Source of the DNA: Pegea sp. RAD2-039
Lineage: Eukaryota; Chordata; Thaliacea; Salpida; Salpidae
Assembly: GCA_034620365.1 (NCBI GenBank)
Contig: JAQGEQ010000071.1
Coordinates: 744,001-808,000, forward strand
Direction: 5' to 3'
DNA: 64,000 nt
Positions within the stretch are counted from its first letter, which is position 1; every line of letters starts with the position of its first letter. The notes below the pieces were generated by a model, which worked only from the letters and a program-made list of their open reading frames with translations, had not been told where the DNA came from and searched no databases. The translations under genes and the position numbers were made by a program. Positions 37,001 through 52,000 of the stretch are shown here, one piece after another.

Positions 37001-40000
37001 TTGGTGCTTCAGGTATGACACGAAATAAAATAGGACCACAAACCTGGGAAGGTTTACTAATAGTACCGATTGTGCTCCGAGCATAGACCCTAAATTCATA
37101 ATCAAATCCATAAACAAGATCTTCGACTTCATATTCACAGTTATTATTTATATCATAACTACATTTGAACCATACTCCTTTAGGCATTTGTCGCTTTTCA
37201 ACAATATAGCCAGCAATTGAAACATCCCATTTATGCTCTGGTTTCTTCCAATTTAAGAAGATTGACTTGTTTGTAATCTCAACTACTTTTAGATCAGTCG
37301 GAGAGTCTACTGGATCTAAAGCGTAGAACATGTTGCAAGGAATACTTGGCTCACCTAAGCCAGCATCATTCTCAGCAACAATACGAACTTGGTATTCTAA
37401 ACCATGTATCAGTTTTTTTATTGTGTATTGACATCTGCTCACTGGTTGCACATTGTCACGTTGCCAAAGAATAACGTTTCTTTCTTTTCGCTCAATGTAA
37501 TAACCTGTGACTTTTGCATGGGTTGGTGATTCATCCCAAGTAATTAAAGCTGAATCATCTGTAATATTGCTAATGGTAGGCTTAGAAGGTTGTTCAGGTG
37601 GAACAACATAAGCTGAATCTAATGAGCATAATGCAGAAACCAGTGGTTGACTGCATCCAATTGCATTCTCAGCTATAATTCTAAAGTAGTAAGAAGTATG
37701 TTGCTGCAGTTTTGATATTGTAAAGAAAAGTCGAGATGTAGATGCTGTTACTGATGCCCAGTTTTCCTTTTTAGCCTCTTTAAACTCTACAATATACCCA
37801 ATGATGTCTGATCCTCCATTATCTAAAGGAGGACCCCACCCTATTGTTACTTGAGATTTTTCAATTGTCATAAATCTTACTGGGCCATAAGGAGGTTTTG
37901 GTACATCCATGACGTTTACTTGAAGCTGATAATTGTTTGATCCAACAGAGTTACTCAAATTTAATTCATAGATTCCTTGATCATTGCGCTGTATGTTTTC
38001 GATTGATAATTGAGCGTGTGTTCCAGTAGAAGATATAGTTGTTCGTTTATCGGGTACTAAGTCGCATCCAAATACCTTCCATTTTATATCTGGCTTAGGA
38101 ATTCCGAATATTTGAATTGAAAAGTTCAGTTTAGAACCAGATTTTAATATTTGCTGATTAGAACCAGACAAGTTTGCTGTTGGAAGCTCTCTACAATCTC
38201 GTGTTAATATTGCAGATGCAGGAAAACTTGGTTCACCAATACCCATTTCGTTAATTGCCAGCACACGTATGTCATAGAGCTGCCCTTCTTCTAGCTCAGT
38301 GACATTGTAGGTTCGAGCTGAATAAGGAACTTCTGCTCTAGGTGTGAAATTATACTGGTTAGAAGGTGAAACTTCGATAATGTAAGAAATAATTTTACTT
38401 CCTCCGTCATGCTTAGACTTTTTCCATGATATTTTAATACTGTTTTGAGTCACATCATCAACACTAACATCTAATGGAGCTGAAGGAACTTGCGAAGTTT
38501 TGATTGCTGCTGTCTCTCGTGATTTTCCGGCTCCATATTCATTAACTGCTGTTACTCTGAATATGTAGCTTCTTCCTTCTTGTAGATTTGTCACTTTGTA
38601 TTGTGTGCGTGTACAGTCTGCTGTAAGTTTCATCCACCTTTCAGCTGTAACTTCACGCTGTTCGACTATGTAACTGCTGATAATAGAACAACCATCATAT
38701 TTTGGCTCTGACCAGCTCAAAGTTATTGAATCAAGTTTTATTTCTTTACTTTCTATTGGTCCAACAAATTCAGGTGTACCAATAACTTTAACTGTAAATG
38801 ATAATTTCTTTGAACCTAGTTTGTTTTGAATTTCTAAAGTATATTTTCCACTATCATTAAGTTTGCAACTCTCAATCAGTAACATTGCTTCCGAGTCTTC
38901 AATTGTTATAACTGCATCTTCACTAATTTCTTCTTCACCAGCTCTTAGCCACTGGGCAAATGGTGTTGGTTTTCCTTGAAATTTTGCTTTCAACTGTAGC
39001 TTTTCACTCGCATAAACAGTGGTGAAAAATTTGTGATCTGAGTCCAAAATGAAGTCTGCTTCCTCTTCTTTATCACATGGCTTTATAATATCTGGACACT
39101 GGCAAGGCTCACTTTCACCAGCAAAATTAACAGCTTTTACTCTAAACTCGTAATCTTCTGATTTGAGCTCGTTGACGGTGTAAAGACAATCTTCAATCAG
39201 TTTGTCATTTACTCGAATCCAAATTTCCTCATCATCAGTAAGAACAAACTTTTGTTTATCTACAACATAACCAAGAATTTCACTTCCGTTGTCAGTAAGT
39301 GGAACCTTCCAAGAGAGTGTAACTGAAGACGAAGTGGTATCCACAACACGAACAGCTTCAGGTGGACCTGGTGGTGTGACATGTAGCCTACAAACAATTG
39401 GAGTCGATACAGAACTAGGAATACTCAATCCTGCTGCATTTTCAGCAAAAATTCTAAACTCATATGATGCATTTTCAATCAGATCTTTCACACGATATTG
39501 AGTATCGTCAAAAATATCATCATTACAACGAGCCCATTTTTTAGTTCCTTTCATCAACCGCTCGATATGATATCCGATAATTTTACTTCCTCCATTGTTA
39601 ACCGGCTTATCAAAACCAATCGTGATCGAATTGAAATGAATTCTGATTGCATGAGGTTTACCTGGAGGATCAGGTACATCAAACTGATGACTAGCTTTAA
39701 TTTTAGCAGATTGAAGTGCTGGACCAACACCGTACTGATTTACTGCATATATTCTAAACAAGTACTCGTTGTCTTTAATCAGTTTAGAGACCCGACACGC
39801 AGGTAGCTCGCACTGATCATTTACAACTGTCCAACTTAATCTTGAACTTTCACATTTAGAAATTTTGTAATGTTTTACTTCAGCACCTCCGTTTTTAATT
39901 GGTTTTTTCCATTTTAGTAAGCATCCCATTGCTGTTACATTTTCAAATATAACAGGACCTTCTGGAGGTCCAGGAGCATCTAATATGGTTATATTTACAG

Positions 40001-43000
40001 TTGCTGATGCTTGACCACTTGGGTTACTTACTTCCAGCCGATATGTACCAGCATCACTTCGCGTAACTCTATCTATTACAAGCACTGAAGTTTTACGAGT
40101 AGACTCAATTGTGACTCTTAAATCATCCATAATACTTTTGTTATTTTCGCTAATCCATTTGATTGTAGGTTTAGGAGTTCCAGTAATATTTGCTCGGATT
40201 TTCAAAATACTGTCCCCCTTAATTTTAACATTTTCTTCTCCAATTATATGACAACTTGGAGCTTCATTTAAAGCTTGCAACCAAACAGGCCCTAAAACTT
40301 CTGAAGGATGACCAACAGTGCCATTTGTAATACAGGCTGATACACGTACTTCATATGAAAAACCGCGAGTTAGATCGCTCAGTTGGTATTCACATGAAAC
40401 GATTGTATTGTAATTACATCTGACCCATCGACCTTTAGGTAGCTCACGTATTTCTATTATATAAGTTGCTATGTTAAAGCCACCGTCATTTTCTGGGGGT
40501 GACCATTCTAGCAACATTGATGTGTTTATAATTTCAACAACTCTCAAGTTAAGTGGAGGTCCAACAGCTGTACAAGCCAGGAAATGCTCACTTGATTCAC
40601 TTGGTTCACTTTCTCCGGCAGGATTTTCTGCTATAACTCGTACTTGATACTCTAATCCTTCGTCTAATGCTGAAAGAATAATTAAAAATAAAAGTTTAAA
40701 CTAATTTATTTCATTTCAAAATTTTTTCGATATTATTTATATCTATATTTCAAGTCTTAAAAGAAATGATTTTTGAATAATTTTGTCTATGAATCTAGTA
40801 CTTTGATTGAAGTTCACACAAATAGACAAACCTTTCAAGTTGTATAAACAATTGATTAACGGCTTTTCGTTTGCACGAATCCATAGGATAGAATTCTTTT
40901 CTTTGTGTTCAATGAAGTATCCAGAAACTGGAACATCCGTCTTCACCGGATTCCAACTGATTTTTGCTGATTTTGGAGTGACTTCAATAATATGAGGTCT
41001 TTCTGGCCGAGGTGGCGGGGCTGAAGCAAAATTTTGTTGAAAATGATAATGTAAACAGTTTATATATAGTTTAAACTATTTTAGTAAAAAATGCAAATAG
41101 AAATAAATATTTCATTACAAACATGAAACTATTGTTTATTTCACAGTTAGATAACATGAGATACAAAATCATACTAATAATAGCTTCAAAGATAAGTTCC
41201 ACAGAAACATAAAATTTGTAATTTTAAAACTTACTGAAAGTGAAATTTGTAAAAGCAATTCCTGATATTAGAGGCTCTCCAAAACCTATCACATTCTCAG
41301 CAAAAACTCTAAATTGATAAGATGTCTGTTTGCGTAACTTTGTTACCTATGTAAATACAAAATAATAAATATTTGAATAAACTACGTCATGAAAACTTCT
41401 AAATAAATAATTGAAATAAAACTCACTCGAATGGAAGATTTAGCTGTGCATGTAGTTACAGTAGACCAACTATCATTACCATACTGACGATAGTCAACAA
41501 TGTAGCCAGTTATAGGTGAGCCACCATTGTCTAAAGGTAGTTGCCAAGCAAGCCCAACACTGTCTGAGTCGATAGAATTAAACTGGATTGGACCACCTGG
41601 AATTCCAGGTACATCTAAAATATTTTAAATGAATTAATTAGAAACTTAAACCGACATTGATGTTTAGAGCAGAATAGAACTTATTCAATTGTTTTTGGAC
41701 GTACTTTTTCGTAGTAATCGACTTGCTGTCGATACTTATACATAAACAAAAGACTAAATCAAAATTTACATAAGGTTCCCATTTCAAACATATAACAAAT
41801 AATTTAACTGATTTTTTTGCAGATTAAATTTTTTTGCTTATATTTAAGTGAAAACCTTGACAACAAAATTAAAATTTGTAATTGGGATAATTTGCTTCTT
41901 AAAAAAGATGAAATAAATTCAGAATATAAATTCTTGTTTCCTCTTTACAAGTTAATTTAACTTCAGTAAAACATCAAGTCAGTTCGAAAACTTTGGCATC
42001 AAAGTTTTCAGAGAAATATTTGAATAAAACTAAACAAAAGATTTATTCTTTATATTGGTTGTTTGAAAAAATCATCTATACACCTTTAGATTTTATTGAA
42101 GCATTGAAACCAGTGAATATTTTTTATAATCGATTTTGAGTAATGACTTAATGTTTCTATGACAATTCTTAGGTAAGTTTATTGACTAAACGAGTATCTG
42201 AAGAGGTTGTAAGAAATACACATTTTTGCTCTTTTTAAATAGTGTACTTCATATTTTCAAGCAAAATTTTGAAAGCTAATATTCAGTTCAAGATAGTTTA
42301 AATGAAAAACTTGATTTATCAGATACTTTTAAATAGATTTTTTGAGAACTATTCAAACGAGGTTTAAATTATTAACAATTTTTAGTTTAGTTTTATCTCT
42401 TAGCTCTAAGCAAAATTAGTTTGTATTTTAACTGTGAAAAAGTTTGGTTTTATTTAATGTTAATAAAAAAGGGAAATTCTAAGCGATAAGTGACAGTCTT
42501 TAGATTAATGATTTCAACAAATTATTAAATAGTATTTACATATTAAACGAAATTTTGAAATCATGATTTTGCAGCTTTATTAGTTGGCCTTTTCAGCAAC
42601 TTTGAACTCTCTTAAACTGTTTAAACCCACTTAAAGTTTTAACTGTAACTTGGTTTAGAATATTATTCTAAATTTTAAAAGCTTTACTAAACTGCGGCAC
42701 TGATCTTTCTTAGTTCTAACTTTTTTAGTAGTTGCATGCTAACGTGAATGACTTTTAAAACATAAAAGTGAAACGGTAAAGCATTTGATTGAAAGCTGTG
42801 CAGCTAACTATTTGTAAAATATGATTGAAAAATAGTAGTTGTGAATTTAACTTAAGTGCAAAAATTAAGTGAAAAAGTTTAAACATTGTCTCATATTCCT
42901 AATCTCTCTGCACTGGACGACCAACCTGATATGAGTTGGTTTTTATCAGAAATTAGGTTTACATTACCCTAATGAGCTGAACTTACATTAAACTAGCAGT

Positions 43001-46000
43001 GAAAGAAAATAAAGTGATAAATAAACTCAAAGTATCATGATCAGCCGTCCAGGCAACGGTTTTATTCATAAATTTTTATCGTTACAGACACAGTCATGCA
43101 CCAAATCTACGTGACATACCAAGAACATCAACTTCTACTTCCGCTACACTGGAACCCAAAGAGTTTTTCAAACTCAATTCATATGTTCCTGTGTCCTTTC
43201 TGCTAACAGCTTTTTTGTACAGCTTAGCTTGATTGTTTGAAGTTGAAATCTTGATAGTTTCATCATCTATAAACAATATTTGTATTCATTTTCCTAAACA
43301 ATTTTTAATTTGTACAGTTAATTAGATTTATAGATATAAGATAACTTTAGTCTTTCTTCTGAGTTGAATATTTTTACTTAATTATTCTATAATACGTAAC
43401 TTAATCTATTTTTCTACTACTATGAAGTAAGAATGTATTATCGTAAATAAAACGTTTAACATTTGTTATTTTTACATATAAGCTAAGTTAGAGCTTAGCA
43501 AAGAATAAAGAATTTCTTAAATGTTTATTTCATTTTGTACATGCTTTCAGTATGAATTGTAATTCTTTTTTTTATAAATTTATCTTTTTATGAATAATAG
43601 TTTGTAAATATATTTATTTGTAGCTTTTATCTGTGAATCAAATGAATAGAAAATTAAATCTTGTTGAGAAACCATAGAACAAACTCTCACTTGTTAAATC
43701 ACGACCAGAAGCCTTCCAAGTGACTTCTGGCTTCGGTTTTCCGCTGACAGCTACATTAACATTGAGGTTCGCACCAGATTTTAACGTGATACGTTTCAAT
43801 CCTCTTAAGTCAACAGTAGGAGCCTCTGTAAATTGAAAATGATGAAAATCTAAGTAAATGATAATTGCCCACTTTCGCTTAAACATAATAGTTTGTACAG
43901 TTTATAGATTACAATTAAAACTAATTTGCTAAACCATATATAAAAGTTATTTTTTACCAGTATCATCATAAGTTTGAATGCCAATCAAAGGTGTAGAAGC
44001 TTCACTGTGCCCTGTGTTGTTCACAGCTTTAACTTGTACATCATAAAATGAATTTTCCATCAAGTTATTTATCACGCAAGTTCGGACATTTTCTTTCGTC
44101 TGAGCTTTTACAGTCCATTCATTTAATCCTGATGGCGAGATCTCAATGATATACGAAGTTATTTTGCTTCCTCCGTTTTGTTCAGGTTTCTTCCAAGATA
44201 CTTTGATGCTTGATTTTGTAACCTGAAAATTTAAAATTTGAAGATAAGTATTTTCTCTATATGAAAAGCTTCAGAACACTTAACAATGCAAATAACAGTA
44301 AGTATTGAAAACACTTACCTCATCAAGCTCAAGACCAATTGGAGATGAAGGAGTTTCAACAGCTTTGATCTTCTTTTCTGTTTCACGTGACTCTCCAGAA
44401 CCAAATTCATTAATAGCAGTTATACGGAAAATATAACTTCGACCTTCTTCGAGACCTGTAACCTTGTGGTAAGTTCTCGCACAGTCTCCGATAACTTTTA
44501 AGTAGCGATTGCTACTAGCTTCTCGTTTTTCAATCATGTATGCAATAACAGGTGAACACCCATCATACTCTGGTGGAATCCAATTTAGTACAACAGATTG
44601 ACATTTAATATCTTTACAGATAATAGAACCAACTGGTCCAGGAGTATCAAACACTTTCACTGAGAAAGTGAGCTTCTTCATTCCTAACTTGTTTTTGATG
44701 GACATTGTATATTTACCACGATCTTCACGTTTTGATTTTTCGATCAATAAGCTCGCACCTGTGTCAGTTGCAGATGCTACTGCTAATGAATTTAGTGGAA
44801 TTTCACCCAGCTTAAGCCACTGTGCTTCAGGTGCTGGCTTGCCATGAAAAGAAGCACCAAGCTCTAAGGGCTGTCCAGCGTGGACAGAAATGTGGGATTT
44901 GAAATTTGGAGAAACATTAAATTCAGGTTCTTCAAACCGATCAATAATTTTGATAAAGTCATTGCATTCACATGGTTCACCAATTCCTGCCTTGTTTACA
45001 GCACGAACTTGCAGCTCATAAACTTCATTTGCAACGAGATCATCAACAATCATTTTACATTCTTCAATTGGTGTTTCATTGACACGGTTCCATTCTGCTG
45101 TGTCAGTTCGATCAAACTTCTTCTTTTCAACTATGTATCCAGTAACTGAACTTCCATTATCATTTAAAGGTGCTTCCCATTCTAATGAAGCTGAATTGTT
45201 GGTAGTATCAACCAAACGTACAATGCAAGGTGGTCCAGGTGGTGAGATTGGTAGCCTACATTCAACTAAAGGTGAGACCTCGCTTGCAATACTGATCCCA
45301 GCTGCATTTTCAGCTAAAACTCGAAACTCATAAAATGAGCCTTCAGTTAAGCCAGTAACTCGATACTGAAGATCATTTACAAGATCTTCATTACACTTGG
45401 CCCATCTTGAACCTCGGTTTTTCAGTCTTTCAATGTGGTAACCAATTATCTTGCTTCCACCATCATTTTCAGGTGCTGTGTACCCAATTGTAATTGAATT
45501 GATATGAATTCTAACAGCTTCAGGTTTTCCAGGGGGGCTTGGAACTCCAAACATATTTCTTGGAGTTATTTTCACTGACTGAAGTGGAGGCCCAGTACCA
45601 AATTCGTTGACAGCACAAACTTTGAACACATATTCTTTTTGTTCCTTTAATTTGGTAATACGACAATTTAATGTTTCACACTTTTCTTTTACAACAGTCC
45701 ATAATAGCTTTGAGGTATCACATTTAGAGACTACATAGTGTCTGACTTCTGAGCCTCCATTTAATAATGGTTGTTTCCAATTAAGAACACAGGCAGTGGA
45801 TGTTATTGAAGATAATTCGAGTGGTCCTTCTGGTTTTCCTGGTGTATCAAGTACAAGAACATTAACTGTATCCTTTGCGTCACCTTTTGCGTTTGATACC
45901 ATCACACTATATTCTCCTAGATCTTCACGTGTTAATCGATCCATGACAAGTATTGACGACATTCTTGTGTTTATTACACTTATTCTGACGTCATTTGAGA

Positions 46001-49000
46001 TATCAACCCCATTTTTGAACCATATTGAATCAGGTCTTGGCTTACCATTGACCTCTGCATTAATCTTCAAAGTATTTGTTGCTCTGATTTTTATTGGTTT
46101 TAAGCCAGTGATTTGAACAGTCGGAGATTCAGGCACAACTTTAAACAAGACAGGGCCACAAATGTCAGATGAAACTCCTAAAGTACCAATGTTAGTTTTT
46201 GCAGTAACTCGGAAATCATAGGAATACAATCGAACAAGTCCTTGAACTTCGTATTCGCATTTGCTAACAACCTCATAGTTGCACTTTTGCCATCGACCTT
46301 TAGGCGACTGGCGCTGTTCAATGATGTAGCTTGTGATATTACTACTAAGGGCATCTTCTGGTGCTGTCCACTCTAAGCAGATAGATCCAGTGTTGATCTC
46401 AACAACATGTAAATCAATTGGAGCTCCAATAGCTTTAGTAGCAACAAATGAATCGCATGCATCACTCGGCTCACTTAAGCCTGCCTCATTTTCAGCAATA
46501 ACACGAATTTGGTAGCCAATTCCTTCAATAAGACCTGATACAAAAAAAAATAATTTTACTTTACAGCTTCAATAATGTAAAATAAATAATTATACAAACC
46601 TTTGATAATGTAGTTACCCTTGGAAACCAACTTGATATTTTCACGTTGCCACATGATGGTGTTCGTTTCTTTTTTCTCGATGTGGTAACCGGATATTTTG
46701 ACACCTGATGCAGGTGTTGACCATGAAATTTGAGCCGAGTTATGAGTAACTTTGCTAACAGTTGGTTTTCTTGGTTGAGGAGGTGGTGCTAGTAAATATA
46801 AATTTATAACTTTAAAATTTGCCAAATAATAATTTCTTAAAATATATTTGATGATTTTTGCATCACACAACTTTGTTTTAATTAGCTACAATACAAAGTA
46901 AGCTTTCAAACACTCACCGAATGGAAAGTCTGTAGTGATAGTTGAAGATATCAAGGGCTTTCCTGAACCAAAAGCATTTTCAGCTACAACTCTAAACTGG
47001 TAAGCTTGTCTTCGCTTCAGTTTTTTAATCTAAAATAACCTCCATAGTTAAATAATATACTAGATATAACAAACAAATTTATCAACCTTTGCTGAATTAT
47101 TTGTGGTGCAAATGGTGACTGTCGACCACAGCTTTTGACCATATTCTCTATAATCAACAATGTAGCCGGTAATAGGTGAACCTCCATTGTCACATGGTGG
47201 GAACCAAGAAATAGCTACATTATCGATATCAATAGAAATGAATTGTATTGGCCCAGTTGGTGCTCCAGGCACATCTGCAAAGACAATTATTTTACTAAAG
47301 CTGATAAAATTGTAGTTTACAAAGACATTTAGGAATATTTTAAAAACAATTTCAATACTTTCTAATAAAAATAGAAAGAAATATTTCGATATATTTACCT
47401 AGTATTTCGACGTTGATATCATAGGTCGATTGACCAGAAGAGTTCCGAAGACATAACTCAAAAACACCAGAATCGTTTCGTTTAGTATTCTTCACAACGA
47501 GAGTTGCATGTGTGCTGGTTGATGAAATCTTGTACTGATCATCAGCTGTAATTTCCATCAAGCAAAGATAGTTAACTATACCTCGAATTTTTACAAAGCT
47601 TTACTATAAATGTTTCGGATGAATTAAAAATTAGACTTATTTCGTAGAAGTGATCATGATAATATTTTTCTGATAAAAAGCGTGAAAACTTTTAATTTGA
47701 ATATGTTTGACTAAAGAATTAACGAAAGTTTACAACTACTTACCTTTTATGTAATTTCCAAGTGTCTTCCATGTTACAGTAGGTCTTGGTTTACCGAATA
47801 TCGGAACTGTAATATCAAGCTCAGTATCAGCTTTGCATGTAATCTTCTTTACTCCACTTATGTCAGCAGTTGGTTGTTCTAAAAAGATATAAATAAAAGT
47901 TTAAATTGAAGCCTTTCGGAGTCAATCAGCAATAGATGCTCTAACTATAAACACCTGAATGATCTTTCGTTAATATAGAAGAGAGTGGGCTACATGGTTC
48001 TCCCTGGCCAATATCATTGACTGCTTTTACTCGAATGTCATATTTTGTTCCTTCTTTCAAGCCGGTAATCTCAAAACTAAATGCATTTTCTTTTAATTTT
48101 CCACAGCTGAGGAAATTATTTTCTCCGGAAATCGAAATTTCGACGATGTACGATGTAATTAAGCTTCCTCCATCATGTGCAGGCTTCTTCCAAGAAATTT
48201 TAATTGCATTCTTTTTGATCTATAAACATAAGACTATGATCATAAAAAATTCTTTTTGCTAATGAAAATCTTAAATACTTATTTTTATTTGTTTATGAAA
48301 CTTTAATTTTAATTGTACTTGATTGAATTTGTTTCAAGTACTTGCTAACACGAGGAAGCTATAGTTTCTAAAGTAAGAATTCAAGCTAGTACTAACCTCA
48401 TCGACATCAAGATGTGTCGGAGCTGTAGGTGCTTGAGTAGCTTTGATCGCAAAAGGAGTTTCACGCGACACGCCAGTTCCAAACTCATTGATAGCACTTA
48501 CACGGAACATATAGCTTCTTCCTTCTTCCACATTTGCTACTTTGTAGTATGTACGTGTGCAGCCTGATGTTACTTTAGACCATCTCTGAGCAGTTGCTTC
48601 ACGTTTTTCAATGAAGTATCCAGTAATCGGTGAGCATCCATCATATTGAGGTTCAGACCAAGTGAGCGTCACTGAGTTTGATTTAATTTCTTTACATTGA
48701 ACTGCTCCAACTTGACCCGGAGTATCGAAGACTTTTACAGTAAAAGTCAGTTTCTTTGACCCAACCTTGTTTTCAATTTGCAAAGTATATTTGCCACAAT
48801 CTTCACGAATACTGCGATTGACAAACAAAGCTGTTTGGCAATCAGAAGTTGTTATAGTTGCATCAGAAGATATTTCAGAACCATCTTTCTGCCATGTTGC
48901 AACAGGTTTTGGTCGACCTTGAAAAGCTGCTCCTAGTTGCAGCTTATGACCAGCGTGGACGGCAACATGGAGTTTAAAGTTATCTTCAACATCAAATTCA

Positions 49001-52000
49001 GGTTCTTCTTCTCTATCAACAGCTTGAATTATATCTGAACATTCGCAAGCGTCACCGACTCCTGCACAGTTAACTGCACGAACTCTAACTTCATAATCAG
49101 TCTTATGAATAAGATTTCGTATCACAAAAGTTGTTTCTTTGATAGGTTCTTCAGTAACACACACATACTCTTCTTCGTCTGTAAGATCAAATACTTTTCG
49201 TTCAACCATATAACCAGTTACTTCTCCACCATTGTTCGTGAGTGGAGGCTCCCATGATATTGTAATTGAGTCTTGTGTGGTGTCGACTTGGCGAACAACA
49301 CATGGTGGTCCAGGAGGAGAAATGGGTAAGCAGCACTGGACTACAGCAGAAATATCACTTGCCCGGCTAATTCCGATTCGATTTTCAGCAAATACTCGGA
49401 ATTCGTAGAAAGAGTTTTCATTCAGGCTCGTAATGCGGTACTGTAAGTCATCAAAGGGTTGTTTGTTGCAACGAACCCATCTACTACCACTCTGCAGTCT
49501 ACGTTCAACATAGTAACCAGTGATTTTGCTACCACCATCACTTGCTGGTTCTTCGAAACGAATTATAACTGAATTTTGAGTTGCATTGACAATTTCTGGG
49601 CAACCTGGAGCGTGTGGTTTCTTATGAGACAGAGTGGCAGCTATGGGCTTAGAAACCAGAGGCTGACTCACACCACGTTGGTTTACTGCTTTTATACGGA
49701 AAATATATTCTCGGTTTTTACGTAATTTTCTTGCAGTTGCAATCGGTGTGACACATTGCTCATCAAGCATTGTCCAGAATACACGATTTACCTCACACAT
49801 TTCTACAATATAATGAGTAACTTCTGAACCACCATTGTCCAGTGGTGCAGACCATTTAAAGGTAATCTTCTCGTTAGTGACCAGACTAACTTCAACAGGG
49901 CCTTCAGGGGGTGCTGGAGCATCCATTACTTTAATAGTAAAATCAATGGATGTGACATCGAGTTTATTTTCAGCTGAAACTGTATACAACCCACTATTAA
50001 GCCGACTTGTATCAGCTAAGATTAAAGATCTGTCATGTCTAGTACTTTCAATGAACACAAAAGTTCGATCATCTTGTAACTCTTTTCCTTCAAATAACCA
50101 CTTGACTTCAGGACTAGGTGAACCACTGACCATAGCCTTGATTCGCAAACGAGTACCTCCATGGACAACAAGTCCTTTCAGTACTTCTTTGTCCAATTGA
50201 ATACTTGGACGAGTAAAGTCATCACGACATATACATTCATCAGTTGGTTGAGATGGCTCGCTAAGTGCTCCACTGGTATTTTTAGCAAATACTCGGAATT
50301 TATAACTGGCACCGGGTATTAAATCAGCAACAGTGTATTCTGGTATACTGACTCCGATATAATCGTCACAACGTAACCAATAGTTACTATCAGCACGTGA
50401 CATTTCAATAAAGTAATTACAAATTGAGGTGTTTCCTCCTGTCGTAGATTCATTCCATACTAAAGTAACAGAACTTCGAGTAATTTCTGAAGCATGAACA
50501 TTAGTTGGAGGCTGAACTTGATTGCAAGCTCGCACAAGAAGGCTTGGTTGACTTGGTTCACTAAGACCAGCTATGTTTTCAGCATAAATACGGAATTGAT
50601 ACTCAAGTCCTTCCATCAAGTTCCCCACTCTCAGTTGTCGATTGTGTAGGGGTTTCTTGTTCGCTCGCATCCACATCATTGAGTTGCGGTCTTTCATTTC
50701 GACGTGGTAACCTAAAACTTCTGATCCACCATCAGATGAGCATTCAAGCCAGTTTACAGTTATTGAAGTTGGAGAAATATTTGATACTTCGGGTTTAGGA
50801 GGAGCTTCAGGAACTCCAAATGAATATTTTGCAACTACTGCTCGAGATTCAACAAATTCGCCGAGTCCAAATTGATTTTCAGCAGCAATACGGAACTTGT
50901 ATGCGACATCTTTACGTAAATGAGTTGCTTTGACACTGGTTCGAGTGCAATTAGAGTTTACTGACGACCACCATTCTTCTCCGTCTAAATCTCGTTTTTC
51001 AACAACGTAATTCAGTACTTCACAATCTCCAACTATAACTGGTGGGGTCCATTTTAGCACAACGCTTTCTGGAGTTGTATTAAAGAATTGAACATCTCTT
51101 ATCAATCCTGGAACTCCGTTTACTTTCACCTCAAATGTAGTTTCTTTTTCTCCCGCAGAGTTGGAGAGCTTTAATGTATAAGATCCGACGTCTGCTTTGC
51201 TTACTTTTGCAATATGTAATAAGGCTGTATCTTGGTTTGCATTTCTTACGATTACACGATCATTTGAACTTATTTCGATGCCATCTTTACTCCATTTTAC
51301 TTCAGGTATAGGCTTACCATAAAAAGGTATTTCAAGATTCAAATGAGAGTTTTCACGAAGACTCAATGACTTTCCAGAAATTAAATCTTCGATGTAAAAG
51401 TCAGGTGAAATAGTATGATCGGACATTGATGTTGGTCCAATCATTACACCTTCACCAACACCAAGTTCGTTTACAGCAGATACTTTGAACCAGTAGCTCT
51501 CTTTCGGTAAAAGTGCTTCGATTCGAATCATGTTTTCTTGCGTTTCGTGTGAAAACCATTTCATCTCGTTACAAAGCGAATGTTCAACAAGGTAGTGAGA
51601 AATCGGTGAACCTCCATCAGATTCAGGACGGAACCATGTTAATGAAACCCAATCAGTTCCAAAATCATTGATTCTTAGTTCAGTAACCTGTGATGGTATT
51701 TCTATTGCCTTGACAAGGTCAGTAACTACTGATTCGCTCAGACCATTCTCGTTTTCTGCACAGATACGGAAGTAATAAGACGAGCCTTTGACAAGACCCA
51801 TAATCGGAGTTGATAATCTTGAGCAATCGACCACTGCAGGAGTCCATGCATGCCGATTAGTTTCTCGTTTTTCTATTCGATAATTAAATACATGAGATCC
51901 ACCATCGTATAGGGGAGGCTCCCACGATAGAATTGCTTGACTTTGATTGATTGATTTGACTTTAACCGATGTTGGTACACCTGGAGTATCTCTTACATAC

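Larger units (their letters stand above)
40566..46430 (-). repeat. Titin super-repeat, unit F (7 introns, 5865 bp genomic, 3252 bp spliced)
   Basis: Largest unit because its introns total 2613 bp (96, 132, 424, 1505, 80, 214, 162). Domain order is standard. Third Ig (d9) is split over 43691-43825 and 43120-43266. Exon lengths equal those of unit E, so the long introns have not changed the coding part. Confidence 0.9.

Noticed and set aside
41615..43119. A missed exon inside the 1505-bp intron of unit F
   Set aside because: Flanking exons already have the conserved sizes and phases and the spliced unit is 3252 bp, as in other units. No Ig or Fn3 coding sequence is visible in the intron.
48334..48396. 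C-terminal extension of the giant open frame (21 codons after ...LDVDE) as the true protein end
   Set aside because: A GTTAGT donor directly follows DE, and the next exon (48219) resumes Fn3 d8 in phase exactly as in nine other units. The extension is intron read-through.
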